60,887 nucleotides of DNA from a virus, in the IMG/VR virus record IMGVR_UViG_3300042476_000233, positions 1-60,887 of that record. One strand, given 5' to 3'. The notes beneath the pieces were generated by a model. It worked only from the letters and a program-made list of their open reading frames with translations. It did no database searches and had not been told where the DNA came from. Of the stretch, positions 9,343 through 16,678 are shown one piece after another (the stretch's first letter is position 1; every line of letters begins with the position of its first letter). The position numbers and the translations under genes are program-made.

Positions 9343-9777
9343 CTATTCAATACGAATGATGGCGTTGGTGCTATCCGCGACGGGAAACTGCACTTGAAAA
9401 GACGTGACAGCGGTTTTGTCACTGCCAAAGTCAAGAACGCAAACAGTGGGGTTGCCCCCACCAACCTTGTAAATCAACGCCCCACGGCAGGTGAATGCCG
9501 CCGGGTTCCACGTAGCGTTGGCAAACGACAAGTACGCCGTCGTGTTGTTGGGGTTGTTACCAGTCGTGGGTGCAACACTGACGGTCAAAACTTCCCCACC
9601 TGCGGTGTAGCCACCACCAGTAGGAACTTCATTGGCAGTCGTGTATGCAGCCGTCGTCGGCCCAAGCGTGGCCCCGCCCGTGTAGAGCGCCATTTTGAAC
9701 GTGTCAGTGCTGAAGTTGAACTGGCCCGAGGCCATGCCCACCTTGAACTGATTGGTTGCACCCTGGTCGATGGGCAT
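9343..9777 (-). CDS. Structural protein, fibre or neck associated
   Basis: The product is 144 residues, beta-rich, with the segments FKMALYTGGATLGPTT, YTTANEVPTGGGYTAGG and LIYKVGGG. This FK-AL-(Y/T)...NE-x-x-x-GGY-x-GG pattern occurs in small phage structural proteins found near connectors and fibres. The TAA stop of the upstream adaptor gene shares its last base with this ATG (position 9777), which indicates translational coupling. The exact position in the virion is not known. Confidence 0.65.
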   Translation of the reverse strand: MPIDQGATNQFKVGMASGQFNFSTDTFKMALYTGGATLGPTTAAYTTANEVPTGGGYTAGGEVLTVSVAPTTGNNPNNTTAYLSFANATWNPAAFTCRGALIYKVGGGNPTVCVLDFGSDKTAVTSFQVQFPVADSTNAIIRIE

Positions 9778-10481
9778 TACTGGACACCTCTATTCTGAGG
9801 TAGCGGGGGCACACGGGCCTGCCCGCTGCGGTACGCATCGCTGCGCTCCAGACCGTCACCCAGACGCTTGGCCATCGCCAGTGCTTCCATGTACTTCTGG
9901 TTGTAGACGCCCATCATGTCTTGCTCACCCTTCATGTAGGTGTAAGCCTCAACCAGTGAGCCGTACAACAAAACCGTGTCGAAGTTGTCGCCCAACCACG
10001 TACGCCCATCAGCCGCCACAGTGATCGACTCAGGGTAGTAGTAATAGTGCAACTCGACGTTGTAGGTAGCGTCGGGCGTCGGGCCAAGAATGAACGACAA
10101 CTCGTCGGTAATGACAGGCGAAGGGTCGTTGGTCGTCGTAGGCCCAAACAGCGCGTAGTAGCGCGGGATGCCAGTGTCAGTCGTCGGGTTGGGGTACGCC
10201 TGCCGGATGAAGTTCACATCCTTGTTCAGCAAGTACTCGTAGTCACCGTTTGGAGCGATGACAGCCAACGAGTACACCGCCAAGAAGTCTCCAGGGCAGG
10301 AAAGGTACTTATTGGCCGACGACGTGACGCCCGTGACGTTCTTGCGCAGAGACGGAAACTGCACCGAGTTGTAAATGCGCTGCTCAGCCTGACGGACGAA
10401 CACCGGAATCTCCGCCTCGAAGGAGGAGTCTTGGTTCTCCGAATAGGCGATGATCGCCGCTTTCAACTCGTTGTAGGTCAT
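9777..10481 (-). CDS. Head-to-tail adaptor (SU10 adaptor-like)
   Basis: The product is 234 residues starting MTYNELKAAIIAYSENQDS, then FEAEIPVFVRQAEQRIYNSV and a C-terminal helix with LLYGSLVEAYTYMKGEQDMM. This N-terminal helical pattern followed by a beta region and a YGSL-EA-x-YMK helix matches the adaptor protein described for short-tailed phage SU10 and relatives, which docks onto the portal ring. Its place after the other connector gene and before the fibre genes supports this. The family call is by eye; position and length agree well. Confidence 0.75.
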   Translation of the reverse strand: MTYNELKAAIIAYSENQDSSFEAEIPVFVRQAEQRIYNSVQFPSLRKNVTGVTSSANKYLSCPGDFLAVYSLAVIAPNGDYEYLLNKDVNFIRQAYPNPTTDTGIPRYYALFGPTTTNDPSPVITDELSFILGPTPDATYNVELHYYYYPESITVAADGRTWLGDNFDTVLLYGSLVEAYTYMKGEQDMMGVYNQKYMEALAMAKRLGDGLERSDAYRSGQARVPPLPQNRGVQ

Positions 10482-10488
10482 CTCAACC

Positions 10489-10695
10489 TCAAGCCATCGG
10501 GCCGCGAGCCATCACACCTTTGGTAGCGCAACCGGTGCCACGAATCTTGATGCCGCTGGTCTTGGTCGGCTTGTACTCATTGGAGTGCATGTTGGCCACG
10601 GACACGTCCATGCGCAGCGCCTGCTTGATGTCGTCAGCGCCAACAACCGGTGTGGCCACCGGCTTGGGAGTCTTGTAGGTTGCCATGTCAGACAC
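10489..10695 (-). CDS. Small basic protein
   Basis: The product is 68 residues and rich in Lys, Thr and Gly (KPTKTSGIKIRGTGCATKG). A second possible start (MATYKTPKP) lies three codons in. The 5' end overlaps the stop of the 60-residue basic gene by 8 bp. It is one of six short basic genes between the capsid and adaptor genes. The family is unknown; a virion-packaged nucleic-acid-binding or head-completion role is only inferred. Confidence 0.65.
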   Translation of the reverse strand: MSDMATYKTPKPVATPVVGADDIKQALRMDVSVANMHSNEYKPTKTSGIKIRGTGCATKGVMARGPMA

Positions 10696-10870
10696 CTTTC
10701 TGCTTGCGGCCAGGATTCATCTGGTTGGCCACCTTGGCCAGACCGCGACCCATCTTCAGCATGTCGCTGTTGGTCTTGCCACCAGCACGCATGCCTTTTA
10801 CGGCGGGATCAGGGTGTGCACCTTTACCCTTGGCCATGTGCTTCTTCAGCATTTCTTTAACGCCTGCCAT
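10688..10870 (-). CDS. Small Lys/Gly-rich protein
   Basis: The product is 60 residues with about one quarter Lys/Arg (MAGVKEMLKKHMAKGKGAHP, then KGMRAGGK and NPGRKQKGV). It is almost free of acidic residues. It overlaps the next gene by 8 bp. Composition fits a disordered, nucleic-acid-binding peptide. It is part of the same basic cluster as the genes at 12253-13187. No family was recognised. Confidence 0.65.
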   Translation of the reverse strand: MAGVKEMLKKHMAKGKGAHPDPAVKGMRAGGKTNSDMLKMGRGLAKVANQMNPGRKQKGV

Positions 10871-10879
10871 TTTTCGCTC

Positions 10880-11308
10880 CTATGCCGTCACAACTGTGAC
10901 TGTACCAATTTGGATGGTTAATACAAGGTTATTGGGTGTCAGCCCAGCATCGGGACCGCGAGAACCACCAACCGGGTTCCAGCCCCACTGGAAGTCCCGA
11001 CTGCCCTCACTCGGGAACCCCACCGCTTCCTGCGTGGTTGCCGTTGTGTCCACAACCTGCAAGCCCGTATTCCCCGACTGCACATAACTCAGATCAGGAC
11101 GCGGGTTGCGCAAGCCTTGCGGGTCATCGACCGGGTACATGCCCAACTGCAACTGCGGTTGGTCGGGGTCCCAGCAAGCTGGGCAGACCAAGAGGTTGTA
11201 GGTCTTGGTCTTGATGACTTCCTTGCGCAGTTGCGTGAGCTTGAACCGAAAGTCGCAGCGGTCACACTGCGCAATCGCATTCTTGCCTGACGCAAACCGG
11301 TTACCCAT
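10880..11308 (-). CDS. Zinc-ribbon virion-module protein
   Basis: The product is 142 residues. Near the N-terminus there is a CDRC pair and about 25 residues later a CPAC pair, the pattern of a rubredoxin-like zinc ribbon. The rest is Pro/Gly-rich and ends in a beta strand (NNLVLTIQIGTVTVVTA). It directly follows the connector gene (stop at 11309-11311, next start at 11308). Zinc-ribbon proteins of this kind recur beside podophage connectors; the role is unknown. Confidence 0.7.
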   Translation of the reverse strand: MGNRFASGKNAIAQCDRCDFRFKLTQLRKEVIKTKTYNLLVCPACWDPDQPQLQLGMYPVDDPQGLRNPRPDLSYVQSGNTGLQVVDTTATTQEAVGFPSEGSRDFQWGWNPVGGSRGPDAGLTPNNLVLTIQIGTVTVVTA

Positions 11309-12256
11309 TTAGGTACCGCTCCCAATGAACATCTGCCGGGGCACGAACCGCACCGCTGCCTTCTCTTGATCCTCGCCTGCAGCAGTCTGCCAAGCCTCGT
11401 CGTACTGTTGCTTCAGAATGTCCAGGCGCTGCAGCCCATCAGGCACCTTCAGCGCGATGTAGTACGCCAGACCGGCCACAAGGCAGGGCAAAAAGCGGAA
11501 CGGCACGTCCATCGTCTTGACGCCACCACCGGCGTCCTGCAGGCGGCGCAGGCGCCAGTACACGAACTGGTAGGTCGTGCCTGGATTGGGCGTTGGCCAG
11601 ACAGTGATGCTGTTCTTCTGCGACAGGATGATGGCCGCACCAGACGAGTGGCCTGCGGCGGTCGTACCGGCTTGACCACGAGCGCAGTTAAGGAGGTAGG
11701 CAGGATTACCGCCACTAGCGGGCTGCACCTCGTTGAACGCAATCAGTTCGCTGCCGATCTTGATGAAACCCGCGTTGGGCACCCCGGCGAGCGAGGTGAT
11801 TGGAATGGATGTGGTGTCAGCCAGTATGTTCGCTTGCAGCGTCCCGGCAAGCACAGAGTCCTGACCCGACAGTTTCTGAATCCAAACCTGAATGGGTCGG
11901 CCCGTGATCAGTTTGTTGGGGATGGTGGCGTAGGTGCTGACGCTGATCCGAGTGATGGTCAGGTCGGCTTGGTTGTTGGGGACGTTGGCGTTGGTGCGGA
12001 TGACGTGGTCGAGCAAATCCACCGTGTCGTCCGGCAGCGCGTAGGTCGGCTGACCAGTAGCCAGGGTGATGACGTTCTGCTCGAACGTCCACATGTTCAC
12101 GCCCCGGTTGCCCCAGTCGGCGAAGAGCAAGTTCAAGCTGCGACGGGCCGTGCGCAAGTCATAGCCGGTGCGCATCTCGCCACCGGCACGCTCAAAGGCT
12201 TCCTCAACAAGCTCATTGAGGTCGAGGTCAAACGCAGCTACGCCTGAAGTTGTCAT
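11309..12256 (-). CDS. Connector / tail tubular protein (P22 gp4 or T7 gp11-like)
   Basis: The product is 315 residues. The N-terminus (DLDLNELVEEAFERAGGE, then LRTARRSLNLLFADWGNRG) is the helical hallmark of podophage connector proteins that seal the portal after packaging. A C-terminal helix pair (LVAGLAYYIALKVP, LKQQYDEAWQTAAGE) completes the fold. Between about residues 140 and 215 is an inserted beta-rich domain with SGAAIILSQ. The start ATG overlaps the TGA of the 78-residue gene. Family assignment is by motif layout and synteny. Confidence 0.8.
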   Translation of the reverse strand: MTTSGVAAFDLDLNELVEEAFERAGGEMRTGYDLRTARRSLNLLFADWGNRGVNMWTFEQNVITLATGQPTYALPDDTVDLLDHVIRTNANVPNNQADLTITRISVSTYATIPNKLITGRPIQVWIQKLSGQDSVLAGTLQANILADTTSIPITSLAGVPNAGFIKIGSELIAFNEVQPASGGNPAYLLNCARGQAGTTAAGHSSGAAIILSQKNSITVWPTPNPGTTYQFVYWRLRRLQDAGGGVKTMDVPFRFLPCLVAGLAYYIALKVPDGLQRLDILKQQYDEAWQTAAGEDQEKAAVRFVPRQMFIGSGT

Positions 12257-12489
12257 CTGAATCTCGCGGTCTTCTTAGCGATGGCCTTGGGTTGCGCTAC
12301 GAACTGCTTGCCGGAGGCTTTGCCTGCTCGTTTTGCTCGGGTTGAGGCGGCGTACTCTTGGGGCGAGAGAGCTTTGATCGCAGCTTCTGGAAGGTATCGC
12401 TCACCAGTTTTACTAGACGGTTTACCACTTTTGGTTCTCCACTTCTGGTCAGTCCAGTCCTTCAGAGACTGCTGAGACTTCTTAGTCAC
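12253..12489 (-). CDS. Small basic protein (DUF5872-like)
   Basis: The product is 78 residues starting at a GTG (12487-12489) that overlaps the TAA of the upstream gene in GTGACTAA. A longer in-frame reading from 12699 exists but only shadows the upstream gene, so the GTG start is preferred. The sequence SLKDWTDQKWRTKSGKPS followed by TGERYLP is a recognisable phage motif, which I associate with DUF5872. The C-terminus is Lys/Ala-rich (KAIAKKTARFR). It is strongly basic and belongs to the basic cluster; function unknown. Confidence 0.75.
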   Translation of the reverse strand: MTKKSQQSLKDWTDQKWRTKSGKPSSKTGERYLPEAAIKALSPQEYAASTRAKRAGKASGKQFVAQPKAIAKKTARFR

Positions 12490-12772
12490 GGTACCCGCCG
12501 CCCTTGGCCTTGTACTGCTTAGCCAGAAGCTGCGCTTTGCGGGCGCTCCACTGACCTGCCGCCGTGCCCTGCGTAGCCTGCCCCTTGATCTTTTCAAAGA
12601 GCGACTTGCGCATACCGGGCTTGGTGTAGTTGCCTGCTTCGTTGACCTTGGACTTGGTAGTCCCGCCTTCGGCGTACATGTCAACGTCGTTCGGGTCATC
12701 TTTGCGTCGGATGACCTTCTTCTTGGGCATCTTGGAGGGGGCGATTGCCCCCATCCCCCGGCTCGGCATCAT
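12482..12772 (-). CDS. Small basic protein
   Basis: The product is 96 residues. It has a Lys/Arg-rich patch (KKKVIRRKDD), a NEAGNYTKPGMRKSLFEKIK segment and a C-terminal QWSARKAQLLAKQYKAKG. The NEAGNYTKP-R--LF--IK motif recurs in small phage proteins of unknown function. It ends 1 bp inside the following GTG start region, so it is coupled to the 78-residue gene. A role in the virion is inferred from position only. Confidence 0.75.
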   Translation of the reverse strand: MMPSRGMGAIAPSKMPKKKVIRRKDDPNDVDMYAEGGTTKSKVNEAGNYTKPGMRKSLFEKIKGQATQGTAAGQWSARKAQLLAKQYKAKGGGYRD

Positions 12773-12773
12773 G

Positions 12774-13187
12774 TCAGCACTTGCCGCCGCGCTTCATGCC
12801 CAGGGGCTTCGATGCGGCCATCTTGACCATCGTGCCCTTGGTCTTGCCCTTGACGGCCATACCATCGCGGCTAGGAGCAGCGGTCTTAACGGTGCCCATC
12901 TTGGCGGTCGTGATGCCGCCGCCAGCCATTTTCTTCATGCCTTTCATTTCGGATTCCTCATGTTTGATCATTGACTTGGGCGCGTTCTTAGCTTTCAAGA
13001 AAGCCAGTTCTTTGCCCACCATTTTCTTGGACTCTTTCATTTCGCCACCTTCTTTGAACTTGCGGCCCTTGTCCGCTTTCAAGAACTCTGCCCCCACCGA
13101 CTGGGGAACGCCTGCCTTCTTGGCGAACTTGGGGTTTGAGGCCACCGCCGCCATGAACCTGTGCTGTTTACCGCTAACTGAGGGCAC
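12774..13187 (-). CDS. Lys/Met/Gly-rich basic protein
   Basis: The product is 137 residues. It opens MPSVSGKQHRFMAAVASNPK and continues KKAGVPQSVGAEFLKADKG, a conserved opening found in small proteins of many phages. The remainder is low-complexity, with KGMKKMAGGG and KGKTKGTMVKMAA. It is very basic. The overlap with the coiled-coil membrane gene upstream is 14 bp. It could condense DNA or act as a minor head protein; neither is shown. Confidence 0.75.
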   Translation of the reverse strand: MPSVSGKQHRFMAAVASNPKFAKKAGVPQSVGAEFLKADKGRKFKEGGEMKESKKMVGKELAFLKAKNAPKSMIKHEESEMKGMKKMAGGGITTAKMGTVKTAAPSRDGMAVKGKTKGTMVKMAASKPLGMKRGGKC

Positions 13188-13422
13188 TTCGCTGCTCCTT
13201 CATGTACGCGTCGAGCTTGCCTTCAAGACGATCCAACCGAGCGATCACTCGGTTCATGTCGTCGTGCACATCGCCCTTCGTGACGTACTCCTTGGCGATC
13301 TCCTCCCGCGTACGGTTGAGAAGAATCTGAATACGCTGTACTTCCTCTGTGTGCGACTTGATCACCCACAAGATGATCGCCGACAGGAAGGACAGGATGA
13401 TGTTCCATATCAGCAGTTCCAT
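13174..13422 (-). CDS. Small membrane protein with coiled-coil tail
   Basis: The product is 82 residues. Residues 1-20 (ELLIWNIILSFLSAIILWVI) form one membrane segment and the rest a charged heptad-like helix (TREEIAKEYVTKGDVHDDMN, RLDRLEGKLDAYMKEQR). This layout (N-terminal TM, C-terminal coiled coil) recurs in phage accessory membrane proteins and is compatible with a holin-like or spanin-like role, but is not diagnostic. It overlaps both neighbours by about 13 bp in the late operon. Confidence 0.75.
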   Translation of the reverse strand: MELLIWNIILSFLSAIILWVIKSHTEEVQRIQILLNRTREEIAKEYVTKGDVHDDMNRVIARLDRLEGKLDAYMKEQRSALS

Positions 13423-13664
13423 GCCCGAAGACTCTTGTTAATCCTCGAATTCGGATCTTTTGCGGTTTTTTCGCTCGTCAACTTCTTTTTCATCCCTTTC
13501 ATACGGGCGCAGAAAGAGTCGCGGCGTGGCCCGCCCTCCGGCTGTGGAGCCTTCAGTCCGGGCTTCCCTGGATTCGCGGCGTTGTAGGAGGCTCGCCCCT
13601 TGGCGTTCAAGCCGCCCTTGGGGTTCTTTCCTTCCTTGCGCTGCCATGCCGGGGTCTTAGCCAT
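13410..13664 (-). CDS. Small basic protein (DUF6321-like)
   Basis: The product is 84 residues from the ATG at 13662-13664, which overlaps the stop of the upstream gene (ATGGCTAA). A longer upstream reading shadows the neighbour and is not preferred. The sequence TPAWQRKEGKNPKGGLNAKG, then GRASYNAANPG and SFCARMKGMKKKLTSEKTAK, is a widely conserved phage motif which I associate with DUF6321. It is highly basic with an RINKSLRAW end. Function unknown. Confidence 0.8.
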   Translation of the reverse strand: MAKTPAWQRKEGKNPKGGLNAKGRASYNAANPGKPGLKAPQPEGGPRRDSFCARMKGMKKKLTSEKTAKDPNSRINKSLRAWNC

Positions 13665-14157
13665 AAAAGATCGTCGTGGTGACGTTGCTGACCAAGCCAA
13701 CGTAGATACCGTTCTCGGCCAGGATGCCCTCACCGGGAATGATCACGTTGAACGCTGTCGGGTTGTACGAGTCGGCCTCCAACAAGAGATCGGCGTACAT
13801 GGTGACTGCGGGGCTTCCAGTGATGGTGCCCGATGCAGTATCCGTAACCGTGAACGTGTTGGCGTTGGTTACCGTCACAGAGTACACGTTGGTCGTTGCC
13901 GTGCCGCCAGTGCCTGCCGAGAAAGACAACCACACGCGGTCGCCGGTGGCGAGCCCGTGATTTGTGATGGTCACCGTGACTGTATTGGTCGAACGACCGT
14001 ACGTGCCGGTCTGAGCCAGATTGTTGGCGTAAACCGTGTTGCGCGTGGCAGCACTGGCATTGGCCGAAACAATCGCACCCTTGAGACGCGTACGGTAAGT
14101 GACCGCTACACCAGACGCAGCCATGTGCGCTGATTTAACGTCGTATTGCATCGCCAT
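13657..14157 (-). CDS. Beta-sandwich structural protein
   Basis: The product is 166 residues. It is Thr/Val/Asn-rich with strand patterns (TVTVTITNHGLATGDRVWLS, VYSVTVTNANTFTVTDT) and a C-terminal NVIIPGEGILAENGIYVGLV. The NHGLATGD motif is common in phage virion beta domains. It follows the capsid gene and a head-fibre-like gene, so a head decoration or neck role is likely. Confidence 0.65.
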   Translation of the reverse strand: MAMQYDVKSAHMAASGVAVTYRTRLKGAIVSANASAATRNTVYANNLAQTGTYGRSTNTVTVTITNHGLATGDRVWLSFSAGTGGTATTNVYSVTVTNANTFTVTDTASGTITGSPAVTMYADLLLEADSYNPTAFNVIIPGEGILAENGIYVGLVSNVTTTIFYG

Positions 14158-14169
14158 GATGCGCTCCTA

Positions 14170-14502
14170 TTAGGTAGCGGTGGTGATGGCAATCCAAGCA
14201 GACGCGCCGCGCACATAGATGCGGTCGTTGGTGGTGGTGCCGTCAGTACGCAGGTAAAGCGAACCCTGAGCAGCCGTCACGGTGGGGGCACCGGAGCCAA
14301 CAAAGACGCCCAAGTTTGCAGTGGAGGACATCAGAACTGCCGACATACCGCCTGCTGCGGGAGCCGTTCCGCTGTCAGCGGTCAGATTGCCCGTGGCAGA
14401 AACAGAAGTTGCAGTAACCGTGGTAGCGGTGACAGCGCCAGTGATAGCACCAACAAAACCATTATTGGATACAACTGGCCCGCTGAAGGTCGTGGTTCCC
14501 AT
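14170..14502 (-). CDS. Small head-fibre-like structural protein
   Basis: The product is 110 residues beginning MGTTTFSGPVVSNNGFVGAI, then Thr/Ala-rich repeats (ATTVTATSVSATG) and GSLYLRTDGTTTNDRIYVR. This GS-Y-R-DG-T-NDR-YV motif is typical of small phage proteins encoded next to the major capsid gene. It lies 147 bp downstream of the capsid gene after a terminator hairpin, so its mRNA level is probably lower than that of the capsid protein. Confidence 0.7.
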   Translation of the reverse strand: MGTTTFSGPVVSNNGFVGAITGAVTATTVTATSVSATGNLTADSGTAPAAGGMSAVLMSSTANLGVFVGSGAPTVTAAQGSLYLRTDGTTTNDRIYVRGASAWIAITTAT

Positions 14503-14600
14503 GTGGAACGCTCCTCAAATTGCGCTTGCTGTCTCTGAGGTTAGTCCGCCAAGTCGGTCAGCAAGCAGGTTGAAAATCTTGGGACTGTGTTGAATATAGG

Positions 14601-14631
14601 GCAAAAAGAAAGGGGGCACAAGGCCCCCTTT
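14601..14631 (-). terminator. Rho-independent terminator after the major capsid gene
   Basis: A perfect 9-bp stem (14609-14617 with 14623-14631) has a 5-nt loop and on the minus strand is followed by CTTTTTGC. It lies 19 bp past the capsid stop codon and should reduce transcription of downstream genes relative to capsid. Confidence 0.85.
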
Positions 14632-14649
14632 CCCGATTTCCGACGCTGA

Positions 14650-15579
14650 TTAGGCGCCAGCAGAACCCCAGATTCCCAGGGGATCAGACCAGCCGAACGA
14701 ATAACGCTCGCGGGCCTTGTAGCGCACGTTGCCGGTGTCGAAGTCACCGTCCATCGAGGTGGACATGGCCACACGCTCGAAGTGCTTCAGACCGTTGGGC
14801 ACGTCCGTGGTCAGGAACCAAGCGTTGACGTCGGTCAAGAAGTGGTTGACGGTGAAGCCACCAGGGATCGCACCCATCTGCTTGATAGCGTTGATGTCGT
14901 TATCAGCAGTGGCCACGCGCAGTTCAGTGTCAAGCAGACGCTTGGCAACGAACATCAGGCTGGGCGGAATGACCAGCTTGACCGGCTTGGCGGCGATCAG
15001 CAGACCGCGTTCGTCCGTCCACGCAGCGATCTGGATCACCGCGTTTTCGAGCGAAGTCTCGTTCAGGTCCACGGCAACAGACGGGCTGTTGTAGTTCACA
15101 CCACCGGAAACCAGGGGGTGACCCACGCGAGCAGCCGAGGAGTTGACGCCGAACAGCGACACGCCATCACCACCGGGGTAAGCGCCGTTGAAGCCGTTGT
15201 TCAGAACGGCAGCGGCCTTAACCTGCTTGGTGTAGGACATCGCACGGGCCAGAGCCTTGGTGTAGCGGGCAGACAGACTGTCATACAGGTTGTCTTCCAC
15301 TGCTTCCTCGGTGATCGAGAAACCAAGGGCGATAGTCTCGTGGTTGTAACGAGCGGTGAAGGCTTCCTGCGCATTGTCATACGCGATGGCCTGACCTTCG
15401 TTCTTCACCGGAGCGGCACTGAAGCCAGCCAGCTTGGTTTCTTCTTCAAAGGAACGCTCGGACTTCTCAGTCTCGTAGATTTCCTTGTGCTCTTCGCCGT
15501 AGCGAGCGTACTCCATACCGAACAGAGCGTTCAGGCCGGGCAGGAGTTCCTTGAGTAGTTGGGCACGAGAAATTGCCAT
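14650..15579 (-). CDS. Major capsid protein, HK97 fold
   Basis: The product is 309 residues. It starts MAISRAQLLKELLPGLNALF and continues with an E-loop-like charged section (EIYETEKSERSFEEET), a helical spine (SARYTKALARAMSYTKQVKA), and a P-domain/A-domain segment with KLVIPPSLMFVAKRLLDTEL, ending YSFGWSDPLGIWGSAGA. The length and pattern match the Mu gpT-like class of HK97-fold capsid proteins. It has a strong AAGGAG ribosome site and is followed by a terminator, as expected for the most abundant virion protein. Scaffold, portal and terminase lie upstream in normal order. Confidence 0.9.
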   Translation of the reverse strand: MAISRAQLLKELLPGLNALFGMEYARYGEEHKEIYETEKSERSFEEETKLAGFSAAPVKNEGQAIAYDNAQEAFTARYNHETIALGFSITEEAVEDNLYDSLSARYTKALARAMSYTKQVKAAAVLNNGFNGAYPGGDGVSLFGVNSSAARVGHPLVSGGVNYNSPSVAVDLNETSLENAVIQIAAWTDERGLLIAAKPVKLVIPPSLMFVAKRLLDTELRVATADNDINAIKQMGAIPGGFTVNHFLTDVNAWFLTTDVPNGLKHFERVAMSTSMDGDFDTGNVRYKARERYSFGWSDPLGIWGSAGA

Positions 15580-15595
15580 TTCAGATCACTCCTTA

Positions 15596-16204
15596 TCAGG
15601 CAACGCCAGTTGCATTCGTGTACGAATGCTGGCCGATGTTGAACTTCACCAACACATCGGTCTTAGCATCGCCAACAGCCGAGAACGGGCCTTGTGCGAA
15701 ACCGACCAGACGGAAACCAGCGGTGCCAGCTTGCGTCGTGGCGCTCAGTGCCGACAGCGAATTGCCCGAGGTGGTGGAACCACCAGAGCCGTTCGTGCCG
15801 TTTTGAGCAGCGGCGAAGAGCATGTTTTGACCCAGTTGAGTCTGCGTCACAGGGCCATCGGCCTGGGCTTGGAACACGGCGCGGTCGTCATCGATGACGT
15901 ACGCAACGGCGTTCAGCGAACCCGAGGGATAGTACTGCGAGAAGACCGTCTGGCCTTGCGCGTTGACGTACGAGCAGCCCACGAAGACACCGATGGTGCC
16001 AGCGGGGAATGCGTCGCCGGTGCCACCAGTCTCAGTCACGAGGCGGATGTAACCGTCAGTGTGGATTTTCACCACTTGGCCGTAGAAGAGGTTGCTCGAA
16101 TAGCCGGCGGGGTCAATCAGAAACTGACGCGTTTCGCCTGCGTACGGCAGACCGTCAACTCGGTTTACAGCCCGTAGGCCGTAGGGAGCAGCAGTAGATG
16201 CCAT
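15596..16204 (-). CDS. Capsid-associated (decoration-like) protein
   Basis: The product is 202 residues starting MASTAAPYGLRAVNRVDGLP. It is beta-rich with no long helices and contains the GVFVGCSYVN and DVLVKFNIGQHSY strands. Its position between scaffold and capsid and its composition fit a decoration or cement protein. It is spaced 16 bp from the capsid gene. I recognise the type from related phages but not a named family. Confidence 0.7.
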   Translation of the reverse strand: MASTAAPYGLRAVNRVDGLPYAGETRQFLIDPAGYSSNLFYGQVVKIHTDGYIRLVTETGGTGDAFPAGTIGVFVGCSYVNAQGQTVFSQYYPSGSLNAVAYVIDDDRAVFQAQADGPVTQTQLGQNMLFAAAQNGTNGSGGSTTSGNSLSALSATTQAGTAGFRLVGFAQGPFSAVGDAKTDVLVKFNIGQHSYTNATGVA

Positions 16205-16219
16205 TTAAGGACTCCTAAG

Positions 16220-16678
16220 TTACTTTGAACCAGAACCAAACCCACCTCCGCGCGTCGTGCTGGACTTGCGGTCCGAGAACAACGGCATCCGTGGATCATT
16301 GTTTCGCATGAAGTGGTTGTCCACTGAGTCCATCTGAGCCTGTGCTTGACGACCGTAGTAATCGTCCCGTGAGCGTGCAAGTTCAGCGGGCATCTTGCAG
16401 AGCATGAGGCCGCCAATTTCCACGTTCCCGGTCTTCTCGTTTCCGGCCAGCATAAGTTCAGGATGGTCAACCGCCTTCACCGGCTCCCAACCCTCGCGCA
16501 TCTTTTTGGACACGTTGGTGGGGTCAGACTGTCCCAGGACGTGCGTCGCAACCCAGCGATACACATAACCCGGCTCAGGTGTCGGATCGGGCAGTGAACT
16601 CGAAGGTGTGTACACCATACGAGCAGATTTTTCGCGTGACTGCATGTCACGGGGGATACGGTTTTGAGTTTCAGCCAT
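16220..16678 (-). CDS. Conserved head-module protein
   Basis: The product is 152 residues starting MAETQNRIPRDMQSREKSAR, then YVYRWVATHVLGQSDPTNVS, GWEPVKAVDHPEL and IGGLMLCKMPAELARSRDDY. The C-terminus is polar and disordered (STTRGGGFGSGSK). This pattern recurs in head modules of related podophages. Its start overlaps the scaffold stop by 8 bp. The function is unknown; a minor head or assembly factor is likely by position. Confidence 0.7.
   Translation of the reverse strand: MAETQNRIPRDMQSREKSARMVYTPSSSLPDPTPEPGYVYRWVATHVLGQSDPTNVSKKMREGWEPVKAVDHPELMLAGNEKTGNVEIGGLMLCKMPAELARSRDDYYGRQAQAQMDSVDNHFMRNNDPRMPLFSDRKSSTTRGGGFGSGSK

Noticed and set aside
11366-12247. Long plus-strand frame of 293 codons opposite the connector gene.
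   Set aside because: It is antisense to a well-supported connector gene; high GC content keeps the antisense frame open. The same applies to long plus-strand frames opposite the portal, terminase and capsid genes.
12253-12699. 148-codon reading extending the small DUF5872-like gene upstream.
   Set aside because: The extra N-terminal part is a shadow of the 96-residue gene; the GTG at 12489 with GTGACTAA coupling gives the conserved protein.
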